A DNA stretch of 64,000 nt from an uncultured Cetobacterium sp. (GCF_945952365.1 NZ_CAMFHX010000014.1:1-64000); one strand, 5' to 3'. Positions 53,505-63,202 are shown, numbered from the stretch's first letter. Numbers and translations: made by a program. The notes: generated by a model not told the origin, from the sequence alone.

Positions 53505-54710
53505 ATGGATTTTAAATTAGGATTAGACCAAAATTTAAAAATAGCATTATCATTAGAGATGAAACTCTCAATTGACATATTGAAGATGAGTTTAAAAGAA
53601 TTAAAAGATTTTTTAAAAGAAAAAGAGGAGAAAAATCCAGGAATTGAAATAGTATATCCAAAGCAAATAAAATCAAAATCATTAGAAGCAGAAAGCTATT
53701 TAGAAAATATATCTGATTCAGAGGAAAGTTTAATAGATTTTTTAGAAGAACAAATAAGTTATTTGAATATTTCGAAAGATATTAAAAATATTTTAGAATA
53801 TTTAATAAATAATTTAGATGAACGAGGATACTTAGATGGAACTTTAGAAGGATTAAGAAAAGATGGAGGATATAAAAGTAAAATTTTTAAAGAAGCTCTT
53901 GATATACTTAGAACCTTTGATCCATCAGGAGTTGGAGCGATTGATCTTATAGATTGTTTAAAAATTCAACTTTTGAATAGAGGTATAAAAGATAAAAAAA
54001 TCGAGCAGATTATCGAAAGAAATTTAGAAGACATTGCAAGTAAAAATTTAAACAAAATATGTTTAGAAAGAGAGATTGATTTATTAACGTTAAGTAGTTA
54101 TATAGAATTAATAAAAACCTTGAATCCAAAACCAGCAAGAGGATACTATGTAAATAGAAAAACAAAGTATATTATACCTGATATTTCTGTACATTTAATA
54201 GGAGGAGAACTTATAATAACCTTAAACGAAGAGGATATTCCAAAAGTTAGAGTAACAGGCAATGATAAATATAGCTATAACTTAGCTTTAACTTTAGAAA
54301 GAAGCATTCAAAAAAGACAAAATACTCTTTTAAGAGTTAGTAATTATATCTTAAATTATCAAAAAGCTTACATTCTAAAAAGTGAGTCTTTAAAAACTTT
54401 AAAAATAAAAGATATTGCCTACGATTTAAATTTACATGAATCAACTATATCAAGAGCTGTAAAAGATAAGTATTTAAAAATAGGAAATAAAATAGAGAGC
54501 TTAAAAAAATACATAGTTTTAGATGAAAAACATCAAAATGTTAAGAATGAAATTTTAAAATTAGTGGATTCAGAAGATAAAAAATCACCCTTATCAGATG
54601 AGAAAATTTTAAAAAAGTTGTCAGAAAATGGTGTTATAATAAAAAGAAGAACGATAGCAAAGTATAGAGATGAACTAGGAATACCCTCTAGTCGTAATAG
54701 AAAAAAATAG
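53505..54710 (+). CDS. rpoN: RNA polymerase sigma-54 factor
   Basis: A 401-residue sigma-54. Region I is the activator-interacting N terminus (LDQNLKIALSLEMKLSI), followed by the core-binding domain, a helix-turn-helix (LHESTISRAVKDKYLK) and the RpoN box RRTIAKYRDELGI near the end. It is somewhat shorter than the enterobacterial protein (about 477), mainly in the acidic region II. It should read the -24/-12 promoter found at 37351. Confidence 0.96.
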   Translation: MDFKLGLDQNLKIALSLEMKLSIDILKMSLKELKDFLKEKEEKNPGIEIVYPKQIKSKSLEAESYLENISDSEESLIDFLEEQISYLNISKDIKNILEYLINNLDERGYLDGTLEGLRKDGGYKSKIFKEALDILRTFDPSGVGAIDLIDCLKIQLLNRGIKDKKIEQIIERNLEDIASKNLNKICLEREIDLLTLSSYIELIKTLNPKPARGYYVNRKTKYIIPDISVHLIGGELIITLNEEDIPKVRVTGNDKYSYNLALTLERSIQKRQNTLLRVSNYILNYQKAYILKSESLKTLKIKDIAYDLNLHESTISRAVKDKYLKIGNKIESLKKYIVLDEKHQNVKNEILKLVDSEDKKSPLSDEKILKKLSENGVIIKRRTIAKYRDELGIPSSRNRKK

Positions 54711-54833
54711 GTAATAGAAAAATATTTATGATATAATAAAGCCTAAAGATTATTTTTGTATTAAATATATGAATAGTATAATTGAATAGATAAATTAGTG
54801 TGATTTACGACGAGTTAAAAGAAGGGGAATATA

Positions 54834-55487
54834 ATGGTTATAAAGAAAAAAAAATCAATCCGTGAACAAGTATATGATTATTTAAAAGATGAGATTGTAA
54901 ATGGAAACATAAAAGAAGGGAGTAGGATAGTAGAAGAAGAATATGCTGAAAAGTTAAATATAAGTAGAACTCCCCTTAGAGAAGCTCTTAGAATGTTAGA
55001 GCTAGAAGGGCTTGTAGAAGCTAGAGAAAAAGGTGGACTAACAGTTCCAAAGACTACTAAAAAAGATGTTGAAGAAGTTGTTAAAATAAGGATAGCTTTA
55101 GAAACAGTTATATTTGAAGAGTTATTTGAAAAGGTTACATCAGAAGATATCAGAAAGTTAGAAGAGAATATATGTAAAGCAGATGCGATAGTAAATGATG
55201 AAGTTCAATGTTTAGAAGTATTTAAATACTTCTCAGAATTTAATAAGATTTTATATGCGATTTCTGATTTACCAAGAGTTATTCATTTAATAAATAATCT
55301 GAACTTATATCTAAAAAAGTTTAGAAAGATATCAGCTGAGAATAATGAAAGAAGATTAAGTGCACATGCTGATCATATGAAAATAGTAGAATTAATAAAA
55401 AGTGGAAAAAAGCATGAAGCAATTGAAATTAATAGAAAACACTTGCTAGAAGCTAAAGAGTTTTTAATAAAGCAGGTTGAAAGTTAA
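54834..55487 (+). CDS. GntR-family (FadR/FCD subfamily) regulator
   Basis: A 217-residue regulator with an N-terminal winged helix (LNISRTPLREALRMLELEGLV, about 30-60) and a C-terminal helical FCD ligand domain (about 75-205). FCD regulators usually bind small organic acids. It directly precedes the citrate fermentation operon, whose promoter overlaps a repeated GTATAC element, so it probably controls that operon in response to citrate or a product. That link is inferred. Confidence 0.88.
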   Translation: MVIKKKKSIREQVYDYLKDEIVNGNIKEGSRIVEEEYAEKLNISRTPLREALRMLELEGLVEAREKGGLTVPKTTKKDVEEVVKIRIALETVIFEELFEKVTSEDIRKLEENICKADAIVNDEVQCLEVFKYFSEFNKILYAISDLPRVIHLINNLNLYLKKFRKISAENNERRLSAHADHMKIVELIKSGKKHEAIEINRKHLLEAKEFLIKQVES

Positions 55488-55515
55488 AAATCAGAAGAAA
55501 TTCTGATTTTTTTTT
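55486..55515 (+). terminator. Terminator of the GntR gene
   Basis: AAATCAGAA pairs with TTCTGATTT around a short loop, followed by a run of T. Confidence 0.88.
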
Positions 55516-55578
55516 GGAAAAGTAGGTCACACTGTACTAAAATTATATTTTTTATAGGATTAAAGGTAGAAAAATAAT

Positions 55579-55606
55579 TTGACAAATATAAAAAATGTTG
55601 TATACT
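55579..55606 (+). promoter_or_regulatory. Promoter of the citrate fermentation operon
   Basis: TTGACA (55579-55584), a 16-base spacer and TATACT (55601-55606). Confidence 0.75.
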
Positions 55607-55637
55607 GTATTGTGAATATAAAATTGTATACAGAATA
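55598..55637 (+). promoter_or_regulatory. Paired GTATAC operator overlapping the promoter
   Basis: TTGTATACTGTATT (55598-55611) and TTGTATACAGAATA (55624-55637) are direct repeats 26 bases apart, each with the palindrome GTATAC. The first covers the -10 box and the second lies just after the start site, the layout of a repressor operator. The GntR protein encoded upstream is the obvious candidate. Confidence 0.6.
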
Positions 55638-55665
55638 CTGAACACTGAATGCCAAGGAGGATATT

Positions 55666-57051
55666 TTGAAAAATAAGGTTAAAATAACGGAAACTTGTCT
55701 AAGAGATGGTCACCAATCTTTAATAGCAACAAGATTGACAACTGCTGAAATTCTACCAATTGTTGAGAAGATGGATGAAGTTGGATATCATGCTTTAGAA
55801 GTTTGGGGAGGAGCCACTTTCGATGCTTGTATTAGATTCTTAAATGAAGACCCTTGGGAAAGACTTAGAGAAATCAAAAAAAGAGCTAAAAAGACAAAAT
55901 TACAAATGCTTTTAAGAGGTCAAAATCTTTTAGGATATAGACACTATGCAGATGATATAGTTGAAGAGTTTGTAAAAAAATCAATTGAAAATGGTATCGA
56001 TATAATTAGAATATTCGATGCACTTAATGATACAAGAAACTTAAAAGTTGCTGCTGAAGCAACTAAAAAATACGGAGGACACTGCCAACTTTCAATAGCT
56101 TACACAATAAGTCCTGTTCATACAACAGAGTATTATAAAGAGTTAGCTAAAGAGATGGAAGGTATGGGAGCGGATTCAATAGTAATAAAGGATATGGCTG
56201 GAATACTTCTTCCAGAAACAGGGTATAACTTAGTTAAAGAGTTAAAATCTGTTTTAAGCGTTCCTTTAGAGCTACATACACATGCTACAAGTGGAATAGC
56301 AAGTATGTTATATTTAAGAGCTGTAGATGCTGGAGTTGATATTATTGATACAGGAATATCTACTTTTGCAGGAGGAACAGCTCAACCAGCAACAGAATCT
56401 ATGGTTAGAACTTTTGAAGGTGGAGAAAGAGACCCAGAGTTAAACTTAACACTTTTAAAAGAGATTGCAGAATATTTCAAACCAATAAGAAAAAAATATG
56501 TTGATGAGAAAGTTTTAAATATGCAAGCTTATTTTGTTGAGCCAAGCATTTTAGAATATCAACTGCCTGGTGGAATGTTATCAAACTTAGTATCTCAATT
56601 AACAGCTCAAAAAGCAGCTGATAAATATGAAGATGTGCTAAAAGAGATTCCGAGAGTAAGAGAGGATTTAGGATTCCCTCCATTAGTTACGCCACTTAGC
56701 CAAATGGTTGGAACTCAAGCGGTATTTAATGTATTAACTGGAGAAAGATATAAGATGGTTCCAAAAGAGATAAAAGATTATGTAAAAGGTCTCTATGGAA
56801 AATCACCAGCTCCAATGTCAGAAGAGGTAAAGAAAAAAATAATTGGGGATGAAGTCGTTTTCACAGGAAGACCAGCGGACCTTTTAAAGCCAGAGTATGA
56901 TGAGATAAAAAGAGAGATTGGTGATTTAGCAAAATCTCCTGAAGATGTTTTAATGTATGCTATGTTCCCACAAATAGCTAAACCTTACTTAGAGAATAGA
57001 GATAAACCAAAAGTAGAAAAAGAGTATAGAAATATAAATATAGTTTTTTAG
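55666..57051 (+). CDS. oadA: Oxaloacetate decarboxylase alpha subunit, carboxyltransferase only
   Basis: A 461-residue carboxyltransferase that moves CO2 from oxaloacetate to carrier biotin. The HMGL-like TIM barrel starts ETCLRDGHQSL, with metal ligands in LHTHATSG and the catalytic lysine in VIKDMAG, followed by the PYC/OADA domain. The C-terminal biotinyl domain of Klebsiella-type OadA is absent; a separate carrier lies at 57404. It starts at TTG after AGGAGG. A related methylmalonyl-CoA decarboxylase is unlikely given the citrate lyase genes. Confidence 0.9.
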   Translation: MKNKVKITETCLRDGHQSLIATRLTTAEILPIVEKMDEVGYHALEVWGGATFDACIRFLNEDPWERLREIKKRAKKTKLQMLLRGQNLLGYRHYADDIVEEFVKKSIENGIDIIRIFDALNDTRNLKVAAEATKKYGGHCQLSIAYTISPVHTTEYYKELAKEMEGMGADSIVIKDMAGILLPETGYNLVKELKSVLSVPLELHTHATSGIASMLYLRAVDAGVDIIDTGISTFAGGTAQPATESMVRTFEGGERDPELNLTLLKEIAEYFKPIRKKYVDEKVLNMQAYFVEPSILEYQLPGGMLSNLVSQLTAQKAADKYEDVLKEIPRVREDLGFPPLVTPLSQMVGTQAVFNVLTGERYKMVPKEIKDYVKGLYGKSPAPMSEEVKKKIIGDEVVFTGRPADLLKPEYDEIKREIGDLAKSPEDVLMYAMFPQIAKPYLENRDKPKVEKEYRNINIVF

Positions 57052-57075
57052 TTGAAAGGAGAATGATTTATAAGA

Positions 57076-57387
57076 ATGTTTAAAGACGCAATAACGCTTA
57101 TGATAGCTCTTGAAATAACGTTAATAAGTATGCTTGTTGTATTTACAATATTAGCGATATTAGCTTTCGTTCTTTCACTGTTCAAATATATTCCAGCAGA
57201 GAAAGTAGTAGAGATAAAAAAAGCTACACCAGCACCAACACCAAAAAAAGTTGAAAGAGAAAAGTTTGATCCATCTAAGATAACGAGTGAAGAGATGAGA
57301 GTCGCAATGATGGTAGCATGTATAGAGGCAGCTGGAGAAGATAAAGATGCCAATATAAGAGTTGTAGGAATTAAAGAATTAAACTAA
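57076..57387 (+). CDS. oadG: Oxaloacetate decarboxylase gamma subunit (OadG family)
   Basis: A 103-residue protein with one N-terminal transmembrane helix (ISMLVVFTILAILAFVLSLF), a Pro/Lys-rich linker and a short C-terminal domain. This is the OadG/MmdD layout that holds the alpha and beta subunits of the sodium pump together. It lies between the alpha subunit and the biotin carrier. Confidence 0.83.
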   Translation: MFKDAITLMIALEITLISMLVVFTILAILAFVLSLFKYIPAEKVVEIKKATPAPTPKKVEREKFDPSKITSEEMRVAMMVACIEAAGEDKDANIRVVGIKELN

Positions 57388-57403
57388 TAGGAGTGTAATA
57401 AAA

Positions 57404-57760
57404 ATGATAAAAGTATATAAAGTTAAAATCGGAGAAAAAGTATACGAGGTAGAAGTAGAATCAGTAAAAGAGATAAACGGAACAATATCAACACCAGCAC
57501 CAACATCTTCAACACCAGCACCAGTAGCATCAGCACTAGCAGGAGATAGTACAAAGGTTGAGGCACCTATGCAAGGTTTAGTTGTATCTGTAGATGTAAC
57601 TGTAGGAGCAAATGTAAAAGTTGGGGATACTTTATTAGTTTTAGAGGCTATGAAAATGGAAAATCCAATCGTTTCACCAGTGAATGGAGTTATTCAGTCA
57701 ATAACTGTAAACAAAGGTGACACAGTTGATGGTGGAACAGTAGTAGTAACAATAGCTTAA
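57404..57760 (+). CDS. Biotin carboxyl carrier subunit of the decarboxylase
   Basis: A 118-residue protein with a Thr/Pro/Ala-rich hinge (about 28-48) and a biotinyl domain whose biotinylated lysine is Lys84 in EAMKMENP. It carries CO2 between the alpha and beta subunits. It is a separate protein here, as in methylmalonyl-CoA decarboxylase MmdC, rather than fused to OadA. Confidence 0.92.
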   Translation: MIKVYKVKIGEKVYEVEVESVKEINGTISTPAPTSSTPAPVASALAGDSTKVEAPMQGLVVSVDVTVGANVKVGDTLLVLEAMKMENPIVSPVNGVIQSITVNKGDTVDGGTVVVTIA

Positions 57761-57789
57761 TCAAAATAATAAAGTCGAAAGGAGTTAAA

Positions 57790-58908
57790 ATGGAGTTTTT
57801 AAGTAATCTATTTTCAACAACAGGAATTGCAATGATGACTATGAATCAAGGTATTATGATTTTAGTTGCTCTTTTCCTATTGTTTTTAGCAATAAAAAAG
57901 CAGTATGAACCTTATCTATTACTTCCAATAGCTTTTGGAATGTTATTGGTAAATTTACCAGCACCAGTGAGTGAAGGTATAATGGATAAAAATGGACTTT
58001 TAAATATTTTATATCAAGGAGTAAAATATGGTGTTTATCCTCCGTTAATTTTCTTAGCGATAGGAGCAAGTACAGATTTCGGTCCGTTAATTGCTAATCC
58101 TAAGAGTTTACTTCTAGGAGCAGCAGCACAATTAGGAATATTCGCAGCATTCGTAGGAGCAGTTGCTATGGGAATGACTGGAAATGAAGCAGCATCTATC
58201 GGAATTATAGGTGGAGCAGATGGACCAACAGCTATTTACTTAACATCAAAATTAGCACCACATATGTTAGGACCAATAGCGGTAGCGGCGTACTCATACA
58301 TGGCATTAGTTCCAGTAATTCAACCACCTATTATTAGATTATTTACAACAAAAGAGGAAAGACAAATAAAGATGACTCAACTTAGAACTGTAAGTAAGAG
58401 AGAGAAAATCTTATTCCCGATAGTTGTAACAATAGTAGTAACTTTAATAATTCCATCAGCAATACCTTTGGTAGGTATGTTAATGTTTGGAAACTTAGCT
58501 AAGGAAAGTGGACTAGTTCCTAACTTAGTTGAACATATAAAAGGAGCTTTAATGTATGTAATCACAATATTTATTGGATTAACAGTTGGAGCAACAACAA
58601 ATGCAGAAGCATTTTTAAATTTAGCAACAATAAAGATAATAGTATTAGGACTTTTCGCGTTTGCGTTTGGAACTGCAGGAGGAGTAATCTTTGGAAAAGT
58701 TATGTGTAAACTAAGCAAAGGTACAATTAATCCGATGATAGGAGCGGCAGGAGTAAGTGCTGTACCTATGGCAGCTAGAGTAGTTCAAAAGGTAGGACAA
58801 GAGGAAAATCCAAGTAACTTCTTACTGATGCATGCAATGGGACCAAATGTAGCAGGAGTTATAGGGTCAGCAGTAGCAGCAGGTGTGTTACTAGCTATGT
58901 TTAAATAA
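57790..58908 (+). CDS. oadB: Sodium-pumping decarboxylase beta subunit
   Basis: A 372-residue inner-membrane protein with about nine or ten helices. It decarboxylates carboxybiotin and pumps Na+ outward. The key aspartate is in the conserved GGADGPTAIYLTSKLAP. Together with the three preceding genes it makes a complete primary sodium pump fed by citrate-derived oxaloacetate. Confidence 0.93.
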   Translation: MEFLSNLFSTTGIAMMTMNQGIMILVALFLLFLAIKKQYEPYLLLPIAFGMLLVNLPAPVSEGIMDKNGLLNILYQGVKYGVYPPLIFLAIGASTDFGPLIANPKSLLLGAAAQLGIFAAFVGAVAMGMTGNEAASIGIIGGADGPTAIYLTSKLAPHMLGPIAVAAYSYMALVPVIQPPIIRLFTTKEERQIKMTQLRTVSKREKILFPIVVTIVVTLIIPSAIPLVGMLMFGNLAKESGLVPNLVEHIKGALMYVITIFIGLTVGATTNAEAFLNLATIKIIVLGLFAFAFGTAGGVIFGKVMCKLSKGTINPMIGAAGVSAVPMAARVVQKVGQEENPSNFLLMHAMGPNVAGVIGSAVAAGVLLAMFK

Positions 58909-58931
58909 TTAAAAAAATTGGAGGCCAGGAA

Positions 58932-59210
58932 ATGGAGATCAAAGTAAAAGCAGTGGCAGGAACTCTTGAATCGAGTGATATGTATGTAATAATTGAGCCA
59001 AATGCTACAGGGATTGAATTAGAAATTGAAAGTGTTGTAATGGGGCAATATGGAGATGATGTTAGAAGAGTAATTTTAGAAGCTTTAGAAGAGTTAGGAG
59101 TTACTTCAGCAAAAGTATTAGTAAATGATAAAGGGGCTATTGAGCCAGTAATCAAAAGCAGAATCCAAACAGTTGTTACAAGAGCAGCTCAACAAAAATT
59201 CACTTGGTAG
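58932..59210 (+). CDS. citD: Citrate lyase gamma subunit (acyl carrier protein)
   Basis: A 92-residue carrier protein. Ser14 in GTLESSDMYV is the attachment site for the phosphoribosyl-dephospho-CoA prosthetic group. It starts 23 bases after oadB and lies before citE and citF. Confidence 0.94.
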   Translation: MEIKVKAVAGTLESSDMYVIIEPNATGIELEIESVVMGQYGDDVRRVILEALEELGVTSAKVLVNDKGAIEPVIKSRIQTVVTRAAQQKFTW

Positions 59211-59222
59211 TAGGAGGAAAAA

Positions 59223-60122
59223 ATGAAATTAAGACGTTCGATGCTTTTTATTCCGGGAAATAATCCAGGAGTAATAAAAGATGTACATATTTATAGACCA
59301 GATTCAATAATGTTTGACCTAGAGGATGCAATTGCTATAACAGAGAAAGACTCAGCTAGATTCCTAGTTTACAACATGTTACAAAAAATGAGACCAATAT
59401 ACAAAAGTTTAAATATTGAGACAGTTGTAAGAATAAATGCATTAGACACTGAATTTGGAGTAGAAGATTTAGAGTTTATTGTAAGAGCTCAACCGGATAT
59501 AATAAGAATCCCGAAAACAGATACACCAAAAGATGTTTTAGATGTTGAAGCTCATGTAGAAAGAATCGAAAAAGAAGCGGGAATTCCTGTTGGAACAACA
59601 AAGTTAATGGTTGCAATTGAAAGTCCATTAGGGGCTTTAAATGCTTACCAAATAGCAACTTCTTCAAGCAGATTAGTTGGAATGGCTATCGGTGGAGAGG
59701 ACTATGTTACTAACTTAAAAACTAATAGATCTCCAGAAGGTGTAGAGTTATTTACAGGAAGAGGATTGATTGTAATGGCAGCTAGAGCAGCAGGAATAGA
59801 TGCCTTAGATTCAGTTTATGCAGATGTAAATAATGATGAAGGATTTACAAGAGAAGCTACAATGATAAAGCAGATGGGATTCTCAGGAAAATCATTGATT
59901 CATCCAAGACAAATAGAGTTATTACATAAAGTTTACACACCTTCAGAGCTTGAAATAAAGAAAGCAAAGAAAATTGTAGATGCTACAAGAGAAGCTTTAG
60001 AACAAAATAAAGGGGTATTTACTGTGGATGGAAAAATGGTAGATAAACCAATAATTGAAAGAGCTGAACATGTTTTAAGACTAGCTAAAGCAGCTGGGGT
60101 AAGATTAGGAGGAGACGAGTAG
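59223..60122 (+). CDS. citE: Citrate lyase beta subunit (citryl-ACP lyase)
   Basis: A 299-residue TIM-barrel enzyme cleaving citryl-ACP to oxaloacetate and acetyl-ACP. Family motifs are LRRSMLFIPGNNP, DLEDAI, VRINALDT and the C-terminal GFSGKSLIHPRQ. It starts 12 bases after citD and ends one base before citF. Confidence 0.96.
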   Translation: MKLRRSMLFIPGNNPGVIKDVHIYRPDSIMFDLEDAIAITEKDSARFLVYNMLQKMRPIYKSLNIETVVRINALDTEFGVEDLEFIVRAQPDIIRIPKTDTPKDVLDVEAHVERIEKEAGIPVGTTKLMVAIESPLGALNAYQIATSSSRLVGMAIGGEDYVTNLKTNRSPEGVELFTGRGLIVMAARAAGIDALDSVYADVNNDEGFTREATMIKQMGFSGKSLIHPRQIELLHKVYTPSELEIKKAKKIVDATREALEQNKGVFTVDGKMVDKPIIERAEHVLRLAKAAGVRLGGDE

Positions 60123-60123
60123 T

Positions 60124-61674
60124 ATGATAAATAAAAGAGTTGATGAAAGCCTTTTAAAAACAATAAAAGGTTATGAAGAAAGAAAAGCATATAACTCTCC
60201 ATTTGCTTATCAACCTGAAGGGTCGATCAATGAAGATGCAGAAAGCTTAAAAGGAACTGTAAAAAGAACTAAAGTTTTAGATTCATTAGAAGAAGCTATA
60301 AAAAGATCAGGATTGAAAGATGGAATGACAATCTCTTTCCACCACCATTTTAGAAATGGAGATAAAGTTTTACCTATGGTTTTAGATAAACTAGCTGAGA
60401 TGGGATTTAAAAATCTTAGAGTAGAAGCAAGTTCGTTCACTAAAGCTCACGAAGGTATTGTAAAGCACATTAAAGCTGGAGTAGTAAATAGATTAGGTTC
60501 AAGTGGATTAAGAGGAGATTTAGCAAAAGAGATATCAAATGGAATGTTAGGAGATTATCCAGCAGTTATAAGATCTCACGGTGGAAGAGCAAGAGCTATC
60601 GTAGAGGGAGATATAAAGATAGATGTAGCATTCTTAGGAGCATCATCATCAGACTGTATGGGAAATGCAAACGGAGTTAAAGGAAAATCACTATGTGGAT
60701 CTTTAGGTTATGCAAAAGTAGATGCTGCACATGCAGATAAAGTAGTTATAATAACTGATACTTTAGTTGATTATCCAAATAGTCCAATGAGTATTCCTCA
60801 AACTCAAGTTGATTACGTAGTTGTAGTTGATGAGATTGGAGATCCAAATGGAATTATGTCTGGAGCAACAAGATTTACATCAAATCCAAAAGAGTTACTA
60901 ATGGCTAAAAAAGTTTTAGATGTAATGTTGGCATCAGGATATTTCAATGATGGTTTCTCTATGCAAACAGGTTCAGGAGGAGCTTCACTAGCAGTTACAA
61001 GATTTATAAGAGAAGAGTTAATTAAAAAGAATATAAAGTGTAGTTTTGGACTAGGTGGAATCACAAAAGCCTTTGTTGATTTATTAGAAGAAGGCTTAAT
61101 GGGACAGCTTTTTGATACGCAGTGTTTTGACTTAGCAGCAGTTGAATCGATTGGAAGAAATGAAAAGCACGTGGAAGTAAGTGCAGATTTCTATGCAAAT
61201 CCATTTAATGCATCACCAGCTGTAAATAAGTTAGACTTTGTAATTTTAAGTGCTTTAGAAGTAGATAAAGATTTTAATGTTAACGTAATCTCTGGTTCTG
61301 ATGGGGTAATCAGAGAAGCTTCAGGGGGCCACTCTGATACAGCAGCAGCAGCGAATGTGTCAATAATAGTAGCTCCATTAACAAGAGGAAGAATACCTAC
61401 AATAATTGATAAAGTTACAACAGTAGTAACTCCTGGAAGTACAGTAGATGTAGTTGTAACAGATTACGGAGTGGTTGTAAATCCAACTAGAACAGATTTA
61501 TTAGAAAGATTCCAAAAAGCTGGAATTGAACTAGTAACTATGGAAAAGTTAAGAGAGTTAGCAAACTATATCGTTGGAGAGCCAAAAGAGATAGAGTTTG
61601 AAGAGCAAGTTGTAGCAGTTGTTGAGTATAGAGATGGAAGTATAGTTGACGTTGTTAGAAAAATAAAAAGATAA
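60124..61674 (+). CDS. citF: Citrate lyase alpha subunit (citrate-ACP transferase)
   Basis: A 516-residue CoA-transferase-like subunit that exchanges acetate for citrate on the carrier protein. Motifs include TISFHHHFRNGD, FLGASSSDCMGNANG and FSMQTGSGGASLAV. It completes citrate lyase. The helper genes citC, citX and citG, needed to make and attach the prosthetic group and to acetylate it, are not in this operon. Confidence 0.96.
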   Translation: MINKRVDESLLKTIKGYEERKAYNSPFAYQPEGSINEDAESLKGTVKRTKVLDSLEEAIKRSGLKDGMTISFHHHFRNGDKVLPMVLDKLAEMGFKNLRVEASSFTKAHEGIVKHIKAGVVNRLGSSGLRGDLAKEISNGMLGDYPAVIRSHGGRARAIVEGDIKIDVAFLGASSSDCMGNANGVKGKSLCGSLGYAKVDAAHADKVVIITDTLVDYPNSPMSIPQTQVDYVVVVDEIGDPNGIMSGATRFTSNPKELLMAKKVLDVMLASGYFNDGFSMQTGSGGASLAVTRFIREELIKKNIKCSFGLGGITKAFVDLLEEGLMGQLFDTQCFDLAAVESIGRNEKHVEVSADFYANPFNASPAVNKLDFVILSALEVDKDFNVNVISGSDGVIREASGGHSDTAAAANVSIIVAPLTRGRIPTIIDKVTTVVTPGSTVDVVVTDYGVVVNPTRTDLLERFQKAGIELVTMEKLRELANYIVGEPKEIEFEEQVVAVVEYRDGSIVDVVRKIKR

Positions 61675-61729
61675 AAGGGTATAAAAACAAATTTCAATTA
61701 ACATATAAAATGAAATAAGGGGAGAAAAA

Positions 61730-63082
61730 ATGGCACAAAAAAATTTCAAAGAACTGTTTGACCCAAAACAGACAAAGTGGAGTGGATTATCAGTTCAAAT
61801 GTTCTTAGCATTATTAGCAATTGTTGCAGTAGTAGTTTATGCACCTTTCGGTGGAAAAGAAGCTGCTTTTTTAAGAGGAAATTTCTTAACAGTTTTCACA
61901 ATTTTAGCAGTGTTTGGTATTTTATTTGGTGAGATTGGAGATAGAATACCTGTTTGGAATGATTATATAGGTGGAGGAACAGTTTTAGTATTCTTTACTT
62001 CTGCAGTTATGGGAACTTATAACTTAATTCCTGCAAAGGTTTTAAAATCAATTGATGTTTTCTATGGTGAGCAACCAGTGAACTTCTTAGAACTATTTAT
62101 ACCAGCTTTAATAGTGGGATCTGTTTTAACAGTAAATAGAAAAACATTACTACAATCGATAGCTGGATATATTCCATTAATTTTAATAGGAGTATTTGGA
62201 GCGAGTGTTGGAGGAATTTTAGTAGGATTCCTATTTGGTAAAGAACCACTAGATATATTAATGAACTATGTATTACCTATAATGGGTGGAGGAACAGGAG
62301 CTGGAGCTATTCCAATGTCTGAGATGTGGGCTCAAAAAACAGGTGGAAATCCAAAAGACTGGTTTGCTTTTGCAATTTCAATATTAACAATAGCTAACGT
62401 TATTGCTATATTCACAGGAGCACTATTAAAAGAAATTGGAAAAAAGCACCCTACATTAACAGGGTTTGGAACTTTAATATTAGATGATTCTAAAGAAGCT
62501 GTAAAAGAGGAAGCGGGTCCAAAAGTAGAAGTAGGACAAAAAGAGTTTGCTGCAGCACTTGTATTTACAGGAGTTTTATTTATGTTCTCACACCTTTCAG
62601 GTGTTATCTGGTCATCTTTAAACCTACCATTTGAAATGCATAGATTAGCATTCTTAGTAATTTACGCAATTATTTTAAATGTTTTAGATGTTGTTCCAGC
62701 ACCATTAAAAGCTGGAGCAAAAAATGTACAAACGTTCTTCTCTAAGTATACTATTTGGATACTTATGGGAGCGGTAGGATTTGGAACGGATGTAAGAGAG
62801 ATTATAAACTCTTTATCAATAGCAAATGTAGCAATAGCTATGGCAATTGTTGTAGGAGCAGTTTTATTTATAATGTTAGCGGCTAAAAAAATGAAGTTCT
62901 ACCCAGTAGAAGCAGCTATAACAGCTGGACTTTGTATGGCTAATAGAGGTGGATCAGGAGATATCGCAGTTTTAGGAGCTGCTGATAGAATGGAACTTAT
63001 TTCTTTCGCACAAATTTCATCAAGAGTAGGGGGAGCAATGATGCTTATCCTAGGTTCGATGATATTTGGATTCTTTGCATAA
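61730..63082 (+). CDS. citS: 2-hydroxycarboxylate transporter (CitS-type citrate:Na+ symporter)
   Basis: A 450-residue inner-membrane protein of the 2HCT family with about eleven helices and two re-entrant GGxG loops: MGGGTGAGAIPMSEMW and CMANRGGSGDIAVLGAADRM. Members carry citrate or malate with Na+ or in exchange. The citrate lyase genes upstream point to citrate. It ends the operon, followed by a terminator. Confidence 0.92.
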   Translation: MAQKNFKELFDPKQTKWSGLSVQMFLALLAIVAVVVYAPFGGKEAAFLRGNFLTVFTILAVFGILFGEIGDRIPVWNDYIGGGTVLVFFTSAVMGTYNLIPAKVLKSIDVFYGEQPVNFLELFIPALIVGSVLTVNRKTLLQSIAGYIPLILIGVFGASVGGILVGFLFGKEPLDILMNYVLPIMGGGTGAGAIPMSEMWAQKTGGNPKDWFAFAISILTIANVIAIFTGALLKEIGKKHPTLTGFGTLILDDSKEAVKEEAGPKVEVGQKEFAAALVFTGVLFMFSHLSGVIWSSLNLPFEMHRLAFLVIYAIILNVLDVVPAPLKAGAKNVQTFFSKYTIWILMGAVGFGTDVREIINSLSIANVAIAMAIVVGAVLFIMLAAKKMKFYPVEAAITAGLCMANRGGSGDIAVLGAADRMELISFAQISSRVGGAMMLILGSMIFGFFA

Positions 63083-63115
63083 TCAAGCTCTTAGTTAATT
63101 TAATTTACATACATA

Positions 63116-63149
63116 AAAGAGGTCAGAGTTATCTGATCTCTTTTTCTTT
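63116..63149 (+). terminator. Terminator of the citrate operon
   Basis: AGAGGTCAGA (63118-63127) pairs with TCTGATCTCT (63132-63141) with one G-T pair, followed by T residues. Confidence 0.88.
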
Positions 63150-63202
63150 TAATTTGTAATAAATAATGTATAATAAAGTATATAAAAGGCTAGGAGGAGT
63201 TT

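Noticed and set aside
55666-58908. Decarboxylase genes as methylmalonyl-CoA decarboxylase
   Set aside because: The alpha subunit is of the OadA/PycB type with a HMGL-like barrel, not a carboxyl-CoA transferase fold, and citrate lyase genes follow directly.
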